A stretch of 64,000 bases of DNA from positions 1-64,000 of the forward strand of contig CAMZDW010000001.1 of NCBI GenBank assembly GCA_947305555.1, read 5' to 3'. A program made the translations under genes and the position numbers. Source of the stretch: an uncultured Elusimicrobium sp. Its GTDB lineage: Bacteria; Elusimicrobiota; Elusimicrobia; Elusimicrobiales; Elusimicrobiaceae. Positions within the stretch are counted from its first letter, which is position 1, and each line of letters begins with the position of its first letter. The notes beneath the pieces were generated by a model. The model was not told where the DNA came from and searched no databases. It was given only the letters and a program-made list of their open reading frames with translations. Below are positions 42,745 through 50,677 of this stretch, piece by piece.

Positions 42745-43980
42745 ATGACGGGAAAAGAATTGTTGAAAAAAATTGATACCTATAAGCAGGACGTAATTGA
42801 TTTGCAAACAAACATGATTGCCTGCCCGGCGGTTTCGCCTTCCCAAGGGGGAAAAGGGGAAGGGGCCAAAGCAGCTTATTTGATGAGCGTGCTGAAAAAA
42901 ATGAAATTTGATGAAATTAAAACGATTCAAGTTAAAGATCCGCAAGCGGAAGGCGGGGTGCGGCCCAACATTATAGCGACCTACTATGGTCAAGACCGCA
43001 GTAAAACGTTATGGGTGATGGCCCACATGGACGTAGTCCCTGCCGGGAATTTGTCAGATTGGAAGACAGATCCGTTTAAGGCTGTCATCAAAGGAGATAA
43101 AATTTACGGGCGCGGTGCGGAAGATAACCACCAGGGCATTGTGTGTGGCCTTTTAGCGGTAAAAGCCTTTATGGATTGCGGTATCCGACCTCCTTGTAAT
43201 TATGCGTTATTGCTCAATGCGGACGAAGAAATCGGAAGCGAATTTGGCATCTTGGAAATTTTGAAAAAATATCCCAAAACGTTCGGGAAAAATGACGTAT
43301 TTATCGTACCGGATGGGGGCGTAGCCGACGGAACGATGGTAGAAATCGCTGAAAAAACGGTAATGTGGTTCGAATTTACCGTTCATGGTAAAGCCACCCA
43401 TGGTTCTACTCCCAAAACGGGTATCAACGCACACCATGCCAGTGCTCACTTAATTGTTCAATTAATTGATCAATTACACAAGAAATTTAACAAGAAGAAC
43501 CCGCTGTTTGCCCCGGAATCTGCCAGCACCTTTGCGGCTACTAAACACCAGGCGAATGTACCGAATGTAAACACAATTCCAGGCGTTGATGTGTTCTGCA
43601 TGGACTGCCGCGTTTTGCCTTGCTACACGCAAAAAGAAGTGTATGACGAAGTGATGAAAATCGTCAAAAAAATTGAAAAACAGTGCAAGGTAAAAGTGCA
43701 AGTAAAAGTATTGCATCAGGAAACTTCTAAACCAACCGATAAAAATGAACCGTTGGTGAAGTTGATGTTGCAGTCCGTCCGGCAGGTATATAAAAACTCC
43801 CCGAAAGTCGTTGGCGTGGGAGGCGGTACCGTCGCGGCGGCTTTACGTAACAAAGGGTACCCGGCTGTAGTATATGCTAAATTGGATGAAACTATGCACC
43901 AACCCAATGAATATACCAGCATTAAAAATACGCTGGGGGATAGCAAGATTTTTGCCTTGATTGCTTATCAATTCAAGTAA
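42745..43980 (+). CDS. M20-family metallo-hydrolase (DapE/ArgE-like)
   Basis: 411 residues from the ATG at 42745 (AAGGAG 8 nt upstream); the track start 11 codons earlier overlaps nif3. Zinc-site motifs: 'LWVMAHMDVVPAG' (H, D), 'YGRGAEDNHQGIVCGLLAV' (bridging D), 'LNADEEIGS' (catalytic Glu and ligand Glu) and 'VPDGGVADG'. The dimerisation domain is at ~190-300 ('FTVHGKATHGSTP'), and the final His ligand lies in 'MHQPNEYTSI'. It probably hydrolyses an acylated amino acid or dipeptide; it has been seen annotated as M20 family metallo-hydrolase or diaminopimelate-type enzyme. Exact substrate unknown. Confidence 0.9.
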   Translation: MTGKELLKKIDTYKQDVIDLQTNMIACPAVSPSQGGKGEGAKAAYLMSVLKKMKFDEIKTIQVKDPQAEGGVRPNIIATYYGQDRSKTLWVMAHMDVVPAGNLSDWKTDPFKAVIKGDKIYGRGAEDNHQGIVCGLLAVKAFMDCGIRPPCNYALLLNADEEIGSEFGILEILKKYPKTFGKNDVFIVPDGGVADGTMVEIAEKTVMWFEFTVHGKATHGSTPKTGINAHHASAHLIVQLIDQLHKKFNKKNPLFAPESASTFAATKHQANVPNVNTIPGVDVFCMDCRVLPCYTQKEVYDEVMKIVKKIEKQCKVKVQVKVLHQETSKPTDKNEPLVKLMLQSVRQVYKNSPKVVGVGGGTVAAALRNKGYPAVVYAKLDETMHQPNEYTSIKNTLGDSKIFALIAYQFK

Positions 43981-43991
43981 AAGGAGAGGAT

Positions 43992-44408
43992 ATGAAAAGA
44001 GGATTTAGCTCTATTGAAATCCTGGTCTTAGGGGTTATTTTCGCACTGCTTTTTGCATTTACAGTGCCGAAATTTAAATCACTCGTATACAAAGCTAAAG
44101 AAGGCAGCACAAAGCACCAGCTCGTACGTGTGCGTAATGCCATCGCTGCGTATTATGGGGAACACCAGGGCGTGTATCCGACGGATGATTTGCACAGTTT
44201 AGTGCCTCAGTATTTGGAAAAAATGCCACCGGCCCGAGTGCCCGGGTTACCTCCTACGGCGCATGTGTCAACAGGCAATTTCGAACAGGCTTTTACCAAA
44301 ACGGGCGGTTGGGCGTATGTGAATGATCCGACTGACCCGCGGTTTGGGGATTTCTTTGTCAACACCGATAAGGAAGACAGTTACGGAAAAGCTTGGTATA
44401 CGCACTAG
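43992..44408 (+). CDS. Type II secretion/type IV pilus pseudopilin (GspG-like)
   Basis: 138 residues. The prepilin motif 'KRG|FSSIEILVLGVIFALLFAFTVPKF' has the basic leader, Gly before the cleavage site, Phe+1 and Glu+5. The globular part shows the GspG-like pattern 'HQLVRVRNAIAAYYGEHQGVYPTDDLHSLVPQYLEKMP' with the usual Y-P and late 'DSYGKAWYTH'. It is likely a minor pilin or pseudopilin, made into a fibre after cleavage by the peptidase encoded immediately downstream. It lies 11 bp after the M20 gene with an AAGGAGAGG RBS. Confidence 0.88.
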   Translation: MKRGFSSIEILVLGVIFALLFAFTVPKFKSLVYKAKEGSTKHQLVRVRNAIAAYYGEHQGVYPTDDLHSLVPQYLEKMPPARVPGLPPTAHVSTGNFEQAFTKTGGWAYVNDPTDPRFGDFFVNTDKEDSYGKAWYTH

Positions 44409-44450
44409 GTTTTAAACGTCAGTTTGTAGCTACCCAGGGATAAAAACGCT

Positions 44451-45233
44451 ATGGAAACGCTAATACTTGTTTTGGCCGGCTTATTTGGGCTTATATTTGG
44501 TAGTTTTTTGAATGTATGTATCTACCGCATTCCACGCAATAAATCGATTGTGTGGCCACCTTCGGGCTGTCCAAAATGTAATGCGCCGATTAAGTGGTAC
44601 GACAATATTCCACTACTTAGTTTTATATTTTTGTTGGGTAAATGCCGCCATTGTAAAAATCCAATTTCCTGGCAGTATCCCATTGTGGAATTGTTTACGG
44701 GTATTTTGACCGTATTATGTGTGTGGCGTTTTCATTTAACACCGTGGACTTTCGTTGTAATTACCGCGGTGTATGCGTTAATTGCGCTTTCCGTTATTGA
44801 TTTAGAACTCATGATTATTCCGGATCGCTTTTCGCTGGGACTCATTGTGCTGGGACTGGCTTTTGCCTGGTTGAATCCCAATTTCTCGGGAGCGTGGTGG
44901 CAAAAAGAATTGGCTTCTTTGTTAGGGGCCGGCGTAGGTCTTTTTGGAGTGCTGGGCATTGCGTTAGTGGGCACTTGGATTTTTAAGAAAGACGCTATGG
45001 GTGGAGGAGATGTAAAACTAATGGGCGGTGTGGGTGCGCTGATTGGTTGGCAGGGGGTCCTTACCACGATTATGATGGCTTCTTTCTTTGGTTTGGTGTA
45101 CGCGCTTTTCTTAATGATCTTTAAAGGGAAAAAGGGGGGAGATGCAATCCCCTTTGGGCCTTTTTTAAGTTTGGGTGCGTTGATTAATTTGTTCTATTTA
45201 ATAACCCCAACCATGTTAGTCATTGAATTTTAG
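44451..45233 (+). CDS. pilD: Prepilin peptidase / N-methyltransferase (PilD/GspO)
   Basis: 260 residues, polytopic. N-terminal 'GLIFGSFLNVCIYRIPRNKS' and a zinc-type cytoplasmic loop with two C-x2-C pairs ('CPKCNAPIKWYDNIPLLSFIFLLGKCRHC') mark the bifunctional PilD form. The catalytic Asp pair of this GXGD aspartic protease lies in 'VIDLELMIIPD' and 'AMGGGDVKLMGGVGALIGW'. It removes the prepilin leader and methylates the new N-terminus. Its substrates include the upstream pseudopilin and probably the 532-residue pilin-like protein at 32 kb. A terminator follows. Confidence 0.95.
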   Translation: METLILVLAGLFGLIFGSFLNVCIYRIPRNKSIVWPPSGCPKCNAPIKWYDNIPLLSFIFLLGKCRHCKNPISWQYPIVELFTGILTVLCVWRFHLTPWTFVVITAVYALIALSVIDLELMIIPDRFSLGLIVLGLAFAWLNPNFSGAWWQKELASLLGAGVGLFGVLGIALVGTWIFKKDAMGGGDVKLMGGVGALIGWQGVLTTIMMASFFGLVYALFLMIFKGKKGGDAIPFGPFLSLGALINLFYLITPTMLVIEF

Positions 45234-45250
45234 TTGATTAGTACACTATA

Positions 45251-45278
45251 AAAAAACAGGCTTTTGGCCTGTTTTTTT
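45251..45278. terminator. Bidirectional terminator between pilD and the DsbD-like gene
   Basis: ACAGGC/GCCTGT stem extended by A/T runs on both sides (AAAAAACAGGC ... GCCTGTTTTTTT), between convergent genes. Confidence 0.85.
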
Positions 45279-45299
45279 ATGGTTTTTTTTGTCCTTATA

Positions 45300-46457
45300 T
45301 TACATAAAAAGTAACAATAAAAGCAGCCCTAAAAACACACAGCAAAGCAAGAATTTAGAGAGCCCCAAATGCTTTTTCAACCAGTCATTGAAGGTGGCAG
45401 ATTCCTTGCCGCATAAGGTTAAGACAAATACCAAAATGAGTGGGGCGATAAACATGAGGTTATAAATGATCAAGTAGGAAGCTGCTTTGAAAAAATACTG
45501 GTTGGCTTCCTTTAGGATTACGCGAATGGTTGGTAAATATACTTGACCGGTGCACACAGCCTCTACTCCGGACACCACAAACCCTACCACAAATGCGGAA
45601 ATTAATAGCCGGCCTAACGAGTTTTGTTTATCCTTTAGGAAAGTGCGCATCACTTTATGGATAAATGTTTTTTGGTTTTTGGAGAGTTGCAAGAGCATTT
45701 TCTCCGATTTTTTGGTCTTTTGATAGATGATAAAGTCATACACGCACAGTACGAAAAACACGGCACACAGTGCAATAATGCCCCACTGAATAATCAAGGC
45801 AGCATAGCGGAAACCTTCTAGTGCATACAATACGTGAAATACACCCAACCCCATCAGTACATAGGCCAAAAATACAGCGAAACAGTAGGCGGTTCCAACG
45901 ACGATAATTTCTTTTTTGCTATATTTGTAAGCCGCCAAGAAGGATACGAAAAATACAATGACGGCAAAAGCACAAGGATTAATCCCGTCAACTAGCCCGG
46001 CCCCAATGATAGTCCAAAGTGTAATTTGATTAAAGAAATTTTGTTGGGCGGTTAAATCATGCGCTACATTGTCTAAAGGAGGGACACGTAATACTTCGTG
46101 ATTTTCCCGTGCTTTTTTTAAGGCATTTTCCAATCCTGAGCCGATTTGATTGGGGTAACCCTGCAGTACGTTTTCTCCAACCACAAGCAGCGGAATTCCT
46201 TTTGATTTAATCTCATTTTTTTTAAGGACTTCATTAAAGAGGAGATTGCTTTGCGGATTTGTTACGTCATAGGTATAAAGGGGAATATCGGGGTTGTTTT
46301 TTCGAAAATGTTCAATAAAACCGTCCGCCTTTAAGTGTTGACAATGAGGACACCAAGGGGCGGTAAACAACATGGCTTGCGTTTCTTGCGCAACAAGAAA
46401 TCCCGTCCAAGCCAACATAACGGCGAGGACTAGTAAAAAAATACGTACTAATTTCAT
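45300..46457 (-). CDS. DsbD/CcdA-like membrane protein with N-terminal thioredoxin/glutaredoxin domain
   Basis: 385 residues. Signal or anchor helix (~5-23) followed by a thioredoxin-like domain with C-P-H-C in 'FTAPWCPHCQHLK' and a possible cis-Pro in 'SKGIPLLVVGENVLQGYPNQI'. The C-terminal half (~140-385) has about six transmembrane helices with the CcdA/DsbD signature 'GLVDGINPCAFAVIVFFVSFL' and a second Cys in 'FVVSGVEAVCTGQVYLPTI'. It should carry electrons from cytoplasmic thioredoxin to periplasmic thiols. This fits a genome with many cysteine-rich exported proteins. The domain order (thioredoxin first) differs from E. coli DsbD. AGGAG RBS. Confidence 0.87.
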   Translation of the reverse strand: MKLVRIFLLVLAVMLAWTGFLVAQETQAMLFTAPWCPHCQHLKADGFIEHFRKNNPDIPLYTYDVTNPQSNLLFNEVLKKNEIKSKGIPLLVVGENVLQGYPNQIGSGLENALKKARENHEVLRVPPLDNVAHDLTAQQNFFNQITLWTIIGAGLVDGINPCAFAVIVFFVSFLAAYKYSKKEIIVVGTAYCFAVFLAYVLMGLGVFHVLYALEGFRYAALIIQWGIIALCAVFFVLCVYDFIIYQKTKKSEKMLLQLSKNQKTFIHKVMRTFLKDKQNSLGRLLISAFVVGFVVSGVEAVCTGQVYLPTIRVILKEANQYFFKAASYLIIYNLMFIAPLILVFVLTLCGKESATFNDWLKKHLGLSKFLLCCVFLGLLLLLLFM

Positions 46458-46579
46458 AAGACTCCTATATGATTTTTTAAAAAGCTAGCGGGATAACCCG
46501 TTTTCTTTATTTTACAAAATTCCTTAGCAGCTCAGTAAGGGCCTTTTGTAGGGGACGAAGCAAAATTTAGGCTGAGCAG

Positions 46580-46609
46580 TTGGCAGGGAGCAACGGGAAA
46601 AGGTACAAT
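46580..46609 (+). promoter_or_regulatory. Sigma-70 promoter with 3-4-nt leader for the exported HAD gene
   Basis: TTGGCA (46580-46585) and TACAAT (46604-46609) are 18 bp apart. +1 falls at about 46616, four bases before the ATG, and there is no RBS. Confidence 0.65.
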
Positions 46610-46619
46610 ATCTTATAAG

Positions 46620-47612
46620 ATGAAAAAGGTAATGCGAACTATTTTACTTGGGATTTGTTTAGTGGGGGTAGGTTCCCTGGCTTTGCCTGCGTATGCACAG
46701 CGAAATCCGCTTGGTCCGTTTCGTCAGGGAAAACGTATACTATCCAAATCCAAGCGGCCAAATATACGTCCCGTAAATCCTTCCTTTCAGATTCCCCTTA
46801 TTTCTTTGGAGAGGATTATCTGGCAAACGAAAGTTCAGCCTCCTCGGCTATTGTCACCTTTTCCAACAGGGAGTTCTTCTTCCTTTGTGCTGGATGTTTC
46901 CGTTTTACAGGTGGTTCCTCCCTTGCGGCCACAAGTAAATTTCCCGGGGAAAGAACAAATTGATGCAATTATTTTTGATATGGATGGGACGTTGTTGGAT
47001 TCATTGCCTGCCTGGAAGAACTCCGCTTCTAATTTCTTACGTTCTCAAGGTATAGAGCCTCCTCCGGGATTAGATGACGAAATGTCAAAATTGTCCTTGA
47101 TGGAAGGAGCGCGTATTATTAAGGAGCGTTATGGTTTTTCCCAATCAGCGGAAGAAATTTTGGAAAGTACATTAGCCCCTATTTGGGAGCATTATTTAAC
47201 CGATATCCAAGCTAAGCCGGGGGCCCTACAATTACTTAAAGACTTGCATAAACAGGGAATTAAAATAAGTGTAGCTACTGCCAGCCACAAAGAGTTGGCC
47301 CAGCGGGCTTTTGAACGGTTGGGGATGTTACCTTACATTGATTTTATTATTACTTGTGATGAAGTTGGAATTGGCAAACAAAGCCCGGACGTATATGATA
47401 GTGCATTAAAGCGGTTGGGGACCCGTAAAGAACGTACACTTGTAGTGGAAGATGCCTTGTATGCCTTACAAACAGCCAAAAAGGCCGGTTATCTAACAGC
47501 CGGTATCGCGGAACCATTTCACTCCCCGCAACACGAACGGGATGTTTTTTCTACTGGAGATTATTTCATTATCTCTTTTGACAAGCCGGTTATTATCGTT
47601 AATTATCAATAA
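46620..47612 (+). CDS. Exported HAD-superfamily hydrolase (beta-PGM/phosphatase-like)
   Basis: 330 residues. A signal peptide (~1-26, 'ILLGICLVGVGSLALPAYA', cleavage before QR) is followed by a ~90-residue Pro/basic-rich region of unknown role. A complete HAD domain (~115-330) has motif I 'IIFDMDGTLLDS' (nucleophile and acid/base Asp), motif II 'VATASHK', and motif III/IV 'GKQSPDVYDSALKRL...VVEDALYAL'. It resembles cytoplasmic sugar-phosphate phosphatases or phosphoglucomutases, so periplasmic targeting is unusual. It may scavenge phosphate from sugar phosphates; substrate unknown. It is followed 7 bp later by a small membrane protein. Confidence 0.83.
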   Translation: MKKVMRTILLGICLVGVGSLALPAYAQRNPLGPFRQGKRILSKSKRPNIRPVNPSFQIPLISLERIIWQTKVQPPRLLSPFPTGSSSSFVLDVSVLQVVPPLRPQVNFPGKEQIDAIIFDMDGTLLDSLPAWKNSASNFLRSQGIEPPPGLDDEMSKLSLMEGARIIKERYGFSQSAEEILESTLAPIWEHYLTDIQAKPGALQLLKDLHKQGIKISVATASHKELAQRAFERLGMLPYIDFIITCDEVGIGKQSPDVYDSALKRLGTRKERTLVVEDALYALQTAKKAGYLTAGIAEPFHSPQHERDVFSTGDYFIISFDKPVIIVNYQ

Positions 47613-47619
47613 GTAGTGT

Positions 47620-48009
47620 ATGCTTCATCTCCTGCTAAAATTAATCGTCAAAATTTTTCCCTCAACGGAGTTTATTGTAGCAGCGCTAGTTTACGGGTGT
47701 TTTTTTGGTTGGGGTGGAATAAACACGTGGAAATATCTGCGTTTTTTCCGAAAGGCTTTTTTGGTTTCAGGAAGAGTACGAGGGGAAGATCGCGTTTGTT
47801 TTGAATGGGAAGGGCGCCAGCACTATATTCAAGACACGGTTATAAAGCCGTTATTTTGTAAAAGGCCCGAGGTAGTAAAAGTAGGGGTGGATTTACAGAA
47901 TATTTCTAATTCGCGCGTGCGGCAAGGCGTTAAATTAGCCTTATATGTAGGTGCTTTTTTGTTTGGATTGGCGGGTTTAATAGTATGTTACTTTGTCGGT
48001 AGAGGATAA
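47620..48009 (+). CDS. Small membrane protein, DUF3592-like
   Basis: 129 residues. Transmembrane helices near the N-terminus (~15-38) and C-terminus (~105-127) flank a beta-rich central part ('LVSGRVRGEDRVCFEWEGRQHYIQDTVI') resembling the DUF3592 core. Function unknown. It starts 7 bp after the HAD gene with no clear RBS. A second protein of the same general plan lies at 48.9 kb on the other side of the aquaporin gene. Confidence 0.65.
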   Translation: MLHLLLKLIVKIFPSTEFIVAALVYGCFFGWGGINTWKYLRFFRKAFLVSGRVRGEDRVCFEWEGRQHYIQDTVIKPLFCKRPEVVKVGVDLQNISNSRVRQGVKLALYVGAFLFGLAGLIVCYFVGRG

Positions 48010-48033
48010 TATAGCTATTTAGTGTTTAATTAT

Positions 48034-48065
48034 ATACTCCCAGCAGCGAAAACTGCTGGGAGTAT
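48034..48065. terminator. Strong hairpin terminator between the DUF3592-like and aquaporin genes
   Basis: Perfect 13-bp stem (ATACTCCCAGCAG/CTGCTGGGAGTAT) with a 6-nt loop between convergent genes. Confidence 0.85.
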
Positions 48066-48076
48066 TATGTTAGAGG

Positions 48077-48754
48077 TTATTTGGAAGTGTTCAAGTTTTT
48101 CCAAATTAAGGCAGCTAGAGCAGCCCCTACCAGTGGAGCTACAATAAATAGCCACACTTGTTTCAAGGCAATTCCACCTAAAACTAAGGCCGGGCCAAAG
48201 CTGCGGGCGGGGTTAACGGAAGTCCCTGTTAACGGGATACCCATAATATGAACAAAGACGAGCGTTAAACCGATTACCAGCCCAGCAATGACGCTGGTTT
48301 TTTCGCCATCGGTTACTCCCAAAATGGTCAGCACAAATACAGTGGTTAAGATGACTTCCACACAAAAGGCTCCAGTAGCAGGTAAGCCAACGGAGGATGC
48401 AATTCCATAGCCATTGGTACCCAAACCGGTTGTGTCTACGCCGCCCAGATTAGACATAGCAATCAAGGTGGCTAGTAAAAACGCAGCTAAAATAGCTCCA
48501 AGGGTTTGAGCTAATACATAGCCACAAAAATCTTTTCCGGTCATTTTCCCGGTTAAAAATACACCCAAAGAAACTGCCGGGTTAATGTGACAGCCGGATA
48601 TATTCCCGATGGCATAAGCCATGGCCACGATGGATAAACCAAAGGCAAAAGCAATGCCCAGGGTGCCTAAAGTGGCGCCGGCAATTGCGGCGGAACCGCA
48701 ACCGAAAAACGTAAGCACAAATGTGCCTAAGAGTTCTGCAGAATATTTTTTCAT
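48077..48754 (-). CDS. Aquaporin (MIP family, AqpZ-like)
   Basis: 225 residues from the ATG at 48754, which has AGGAGAAGAA upstream; the track start adds 16 non-conserved residues. Six helices and two NPA boxes are visible: 'CHINPAVSLGVFL' and 'GTSVNPARSFGPALV'. The residues around the second box (T-S-V-N-P-A-R-S) and the small pore residues match water-selective AqpZ rather than GlpF. It conducts water, possibly also small solutes, across the inner membrane. It faces a strong terminator. Confidence 0.93.
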   Translation of the reverse strand: MKKYSAELLGTFVLTFFGCGSAAIAGATLGTLGIAFAFGLSIVAMAYAIGNISGCHINPAVSLGVFLTGKMTGKDFCGYVLAQTLGAILAAFLLATLIAMSNLGGVDTTGLGTNGYGIASSVGLPATGAFCVEVILTTVFVLTILGVTDGEKTSVIAGLVIGLTLVFVHIMGIPLTGTSVNPARSFGPALVLGGIALKQVWLFIVAPLVGAALAALIWKNLNTSK

Positions 48755-48880
48755 TTCTTCTCCTATTTTTCTACCTGAAAAATCAGGCAGTGACCTACGC
48801 ATTCATTATACAATTTCTGATAGATCTCATTGGCATGAATTACTAAAAATTATATAGTGTTCAAAACAATAAAGGGGCGG

Positions 48881-49282
48881 ATGAATGCTGGAATTTTTTT
48901 ATTTTTTATAGGATATTTTTGTAGAAAAAATGACAAAAAATTTTTTAAAACGGCAATCAAAGTTGAGGGGAAAGTTACAGCTTATAAGCCAGGTCAAATT
49001 TATAATTGGGAAATAAAACGTTATGAAACCGTATATTATCCCATCGTTTCCTTTTATTTTAATGAAGAAAGCCGAGAAGTTACGGATAAAAATTATAGTC
49101 GTTATAAACCGCTGATGGGGCAGCGGCGCCAGGTGGGTATCAATCCACAAGATTTCAAAGATGTACGTGTTTATCCCGGAGGAAATGAATTGATGGACTG
49201 GATCCGGATGATATTAGGTGTTTTGTTTATGTTGGGCGGCGGATTTCTTAGTATACTTAGCTTAATTTTATTACTCGTTTAG
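48881..49282 (+). CDS. Small membrane protein, DUF3592 family
   Basis: 133 residues from the ATG at 48881 (AGGGG 3 nt upstream); a GTG at 48857 would add eight residues, so the start is uncertain. One helix at each end (~2-12 and ~105-130, 'MDWIRMILGVLFMLGGGFLSILSLILLLV') encloses a beta domain with 'KVEGKVTAYKPG' and 'YYPIVSFYFNEESREVTDKNYSRYKPLMGQRRQVGINPQD', the DUF3592 pattern. Function unknown. Its stop codon overlaps the stop of the convergent helicase gene. Confidence 0.7.
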   Translation: MNAGIFLFFIGYFCRKNDKKFFKTAIKVEGKVTAYKPGQIYNWEIKRYETVYYPIVSFYFNEESREVTDKNYSRYKPLMGQRRQVGINPQDFKDVRVYPGGNELMDWIRMILGVLFMLGGGFLSILSLILLLV

Positions 49283-50589
49283 TAAGGTCCTTTGGGCCCG
49301 CGTACCTGTTCAAAAAATTGTTGCACGCGTTTATCGCACTGGACATCCCGCACAGAAATATCCTTTTTTAGATGTACTCCGCCTAACGTGCGGCAACGGC
49401 TTAACGCTACGTATGTTTGACCGGTAGCAAATGCGCCGCGGCCAATATCCAAATAAATGTGGTCAAACGTCAGCCCTTGCGATTTATGAATGGTAATAGC
49501 CCAGGCTAATTTGAGGGGATATTGTTTGAAGAAACCCTGCACACGCGGTTCCAATTTTTGTGTGAGCGCATTGAATTCGTATTTGACATCTTCCCAAACA
49601 TGGGGTTCTACTTGATAAACACAACCCTTGAGTTCTACCTCAATAAAATCCGGTCCCAAATCATACACGGTGCCAATATCGCCGTTGACCCAATGGTCAT
49701 CGTTCATCAGCATCATAATTTTGGCTCCTTTTTTGAGCCGCAACGTTTGTTCGGCCGGAGTCGTTTTCTTTTGAAATCCTTCATCCAGCGTAGCTTCGTA
49801 AACAAATTCCTCTCCCGGAAGTTGCGCTAAATAATGCAGGTTTCGCCAGGCAGCCTCACGGTTGGTGGGAGATAGAATAATGCAGTTATCAAAATTTTCG
49901 GGTAGTTCAAATGTTTTATGGGTATTAAGCAACGTATCTAATTGCGGTTGGGTGGCTTTTCCTTCCCGAATCAGATTGAGTAGATGGGCAAAATCCGGGT
50001 CGGCTTTTTGGCGGAAAATCCGTTTCAGTTCAAACACTTCCAGCGGCAAACGTTTTAATACGTGCGCCTCAAAAAAGTAGGGGCTGGCGTATGTTTCACG
50101 AAAAAGGTCAAATAAACCGCCGCTCGTTTGTTCTTCTACCGGAGGAAGTTGAAATAAATCGCCAAATAAAATAATTTTCTTGCCGCCAAAAGGTTCATCG
50201 CTATGCGTAGAAATTTGCAGAATATAATCCAGCGCGTCTAATAAATCGGCCCGAAGCATAGAAACTTCATCAATGATAATCGTATCTACCGCTTCAATGG
50301 TACGCCGCGGAAGTCGTTTTAAGTTAGCTAGGTCGAGCAAATTTCCCGGTTTTAAATGGAAAAAGGAATGAATGGTTTGCCCGCGTACATTGATGGCCGC
50401 TAGTCCCGTAGTTGCCAGGACGACCGTGTTTTGAGCGGTATGTTCAGCAAAGTATTTCAAAAGAGTGGTTTTCCCCGTTCCGGCGCGCCCCGTGATAAAA
50501 ATAAGCGGTTGCACCGCCGGTTTTGATTCTAAAAGGGCCAGCGCATCCTTAAATTCATCAGTGAAAATGGGGGAAAAAGTTTCAGACAT
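49279..50589 (-). CDS. PIF1/RecD-like SF1 helicase
   Basis: 436 residues. Walker A 'ITGRAGTGKTTLLKYF' (~residue 35), motif Ia 'VVLATTGLAAINVRGQTIHSFF', Walker B 'TIIIDEVSMLRADLLDAL', motif III 'ILFGDLFQLPPVEE', and C-terminal 'WAITIHKSQGLTFDHIYLDIG' and 'TYVALSRCRTLGGVHL' (motifs V/VI). This is the compact PIF1-like form found in many bacteria, a 5'-3' DNA helicase acting on forks or G-quadruplexes. It starts from a -10 (TATAAT) exactly 12 bp before the ATG and is therefore predicted leaderless. Confidence 0.92.
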   Translation of the reverse strand: MSETFSPIFTDEFKDALALLESKPAVQPLIFITGRAGTGKTTLLKYFAEHTAQNTVVLATTGLAAINVRGQTIHSFFHLKPGNLLDLANLKRLPRRTIEAVDTIIIDEVSMLRADLLDALDYILQISTHSDEPFGGKKIILFGDLFQLPPVEEQTSGGLFDLFRETYASPYFFEAHVLKRLPLEVFELKRIFRQKADPDFAHLLNLIREGKATQPQLDTLLNTHKTFELPENFDNCIILSPTNREAAWRNLHYLAQLPGEEFVYEATLDEGFQKKTTPAEQTLRLKKGAKIMMLMNDDHWVNGDIGTVYDLGPDFIEVELKGCVYQVEPHVWEDVKYEFNALTQKLEPRVQGFFKQYPLKLAWAITIHKSQGLTFDHIYLDIGRGAFATGQTYVALSRCRTLGGVHLKKDISVRDVQCDKRVQQFFEQVRGPKGPY

Positions 50590-50595
50590 ACGAAT

Positions 50596-50601
50596 ATTAT
50601 A
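50596..50601 (-). promoter_or_regulatory. -10 box (TATAAT) of the PIF1-like helicase, leaderless
   Basis: On the minus strand TATAAT is followed by six bases and the ATG at 50589. No RBS is present. Confidence 0.7.
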
Positions 50602-50643
50602 CTATTTATAAAATTGGGGCCATTTTTAATCTATTTTTTAAGT

Positions 50644-50671
50644 TTGTACAGGGTATTCTTTTTGCTAGAGT
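50644..50671 (+). promoter_or_regulatory. Promoter of the ZIP transporter gene, leaderless
   Basis: TTGTAC (50644-50649), 16-bp spacer and extended -10 TGCTAGAGT. The hexamer begins 12 bp before the ATG at 50678, so +1 is the start codon. Confidence 0.7.
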
Positions 50672-50677
50672 ATACCC

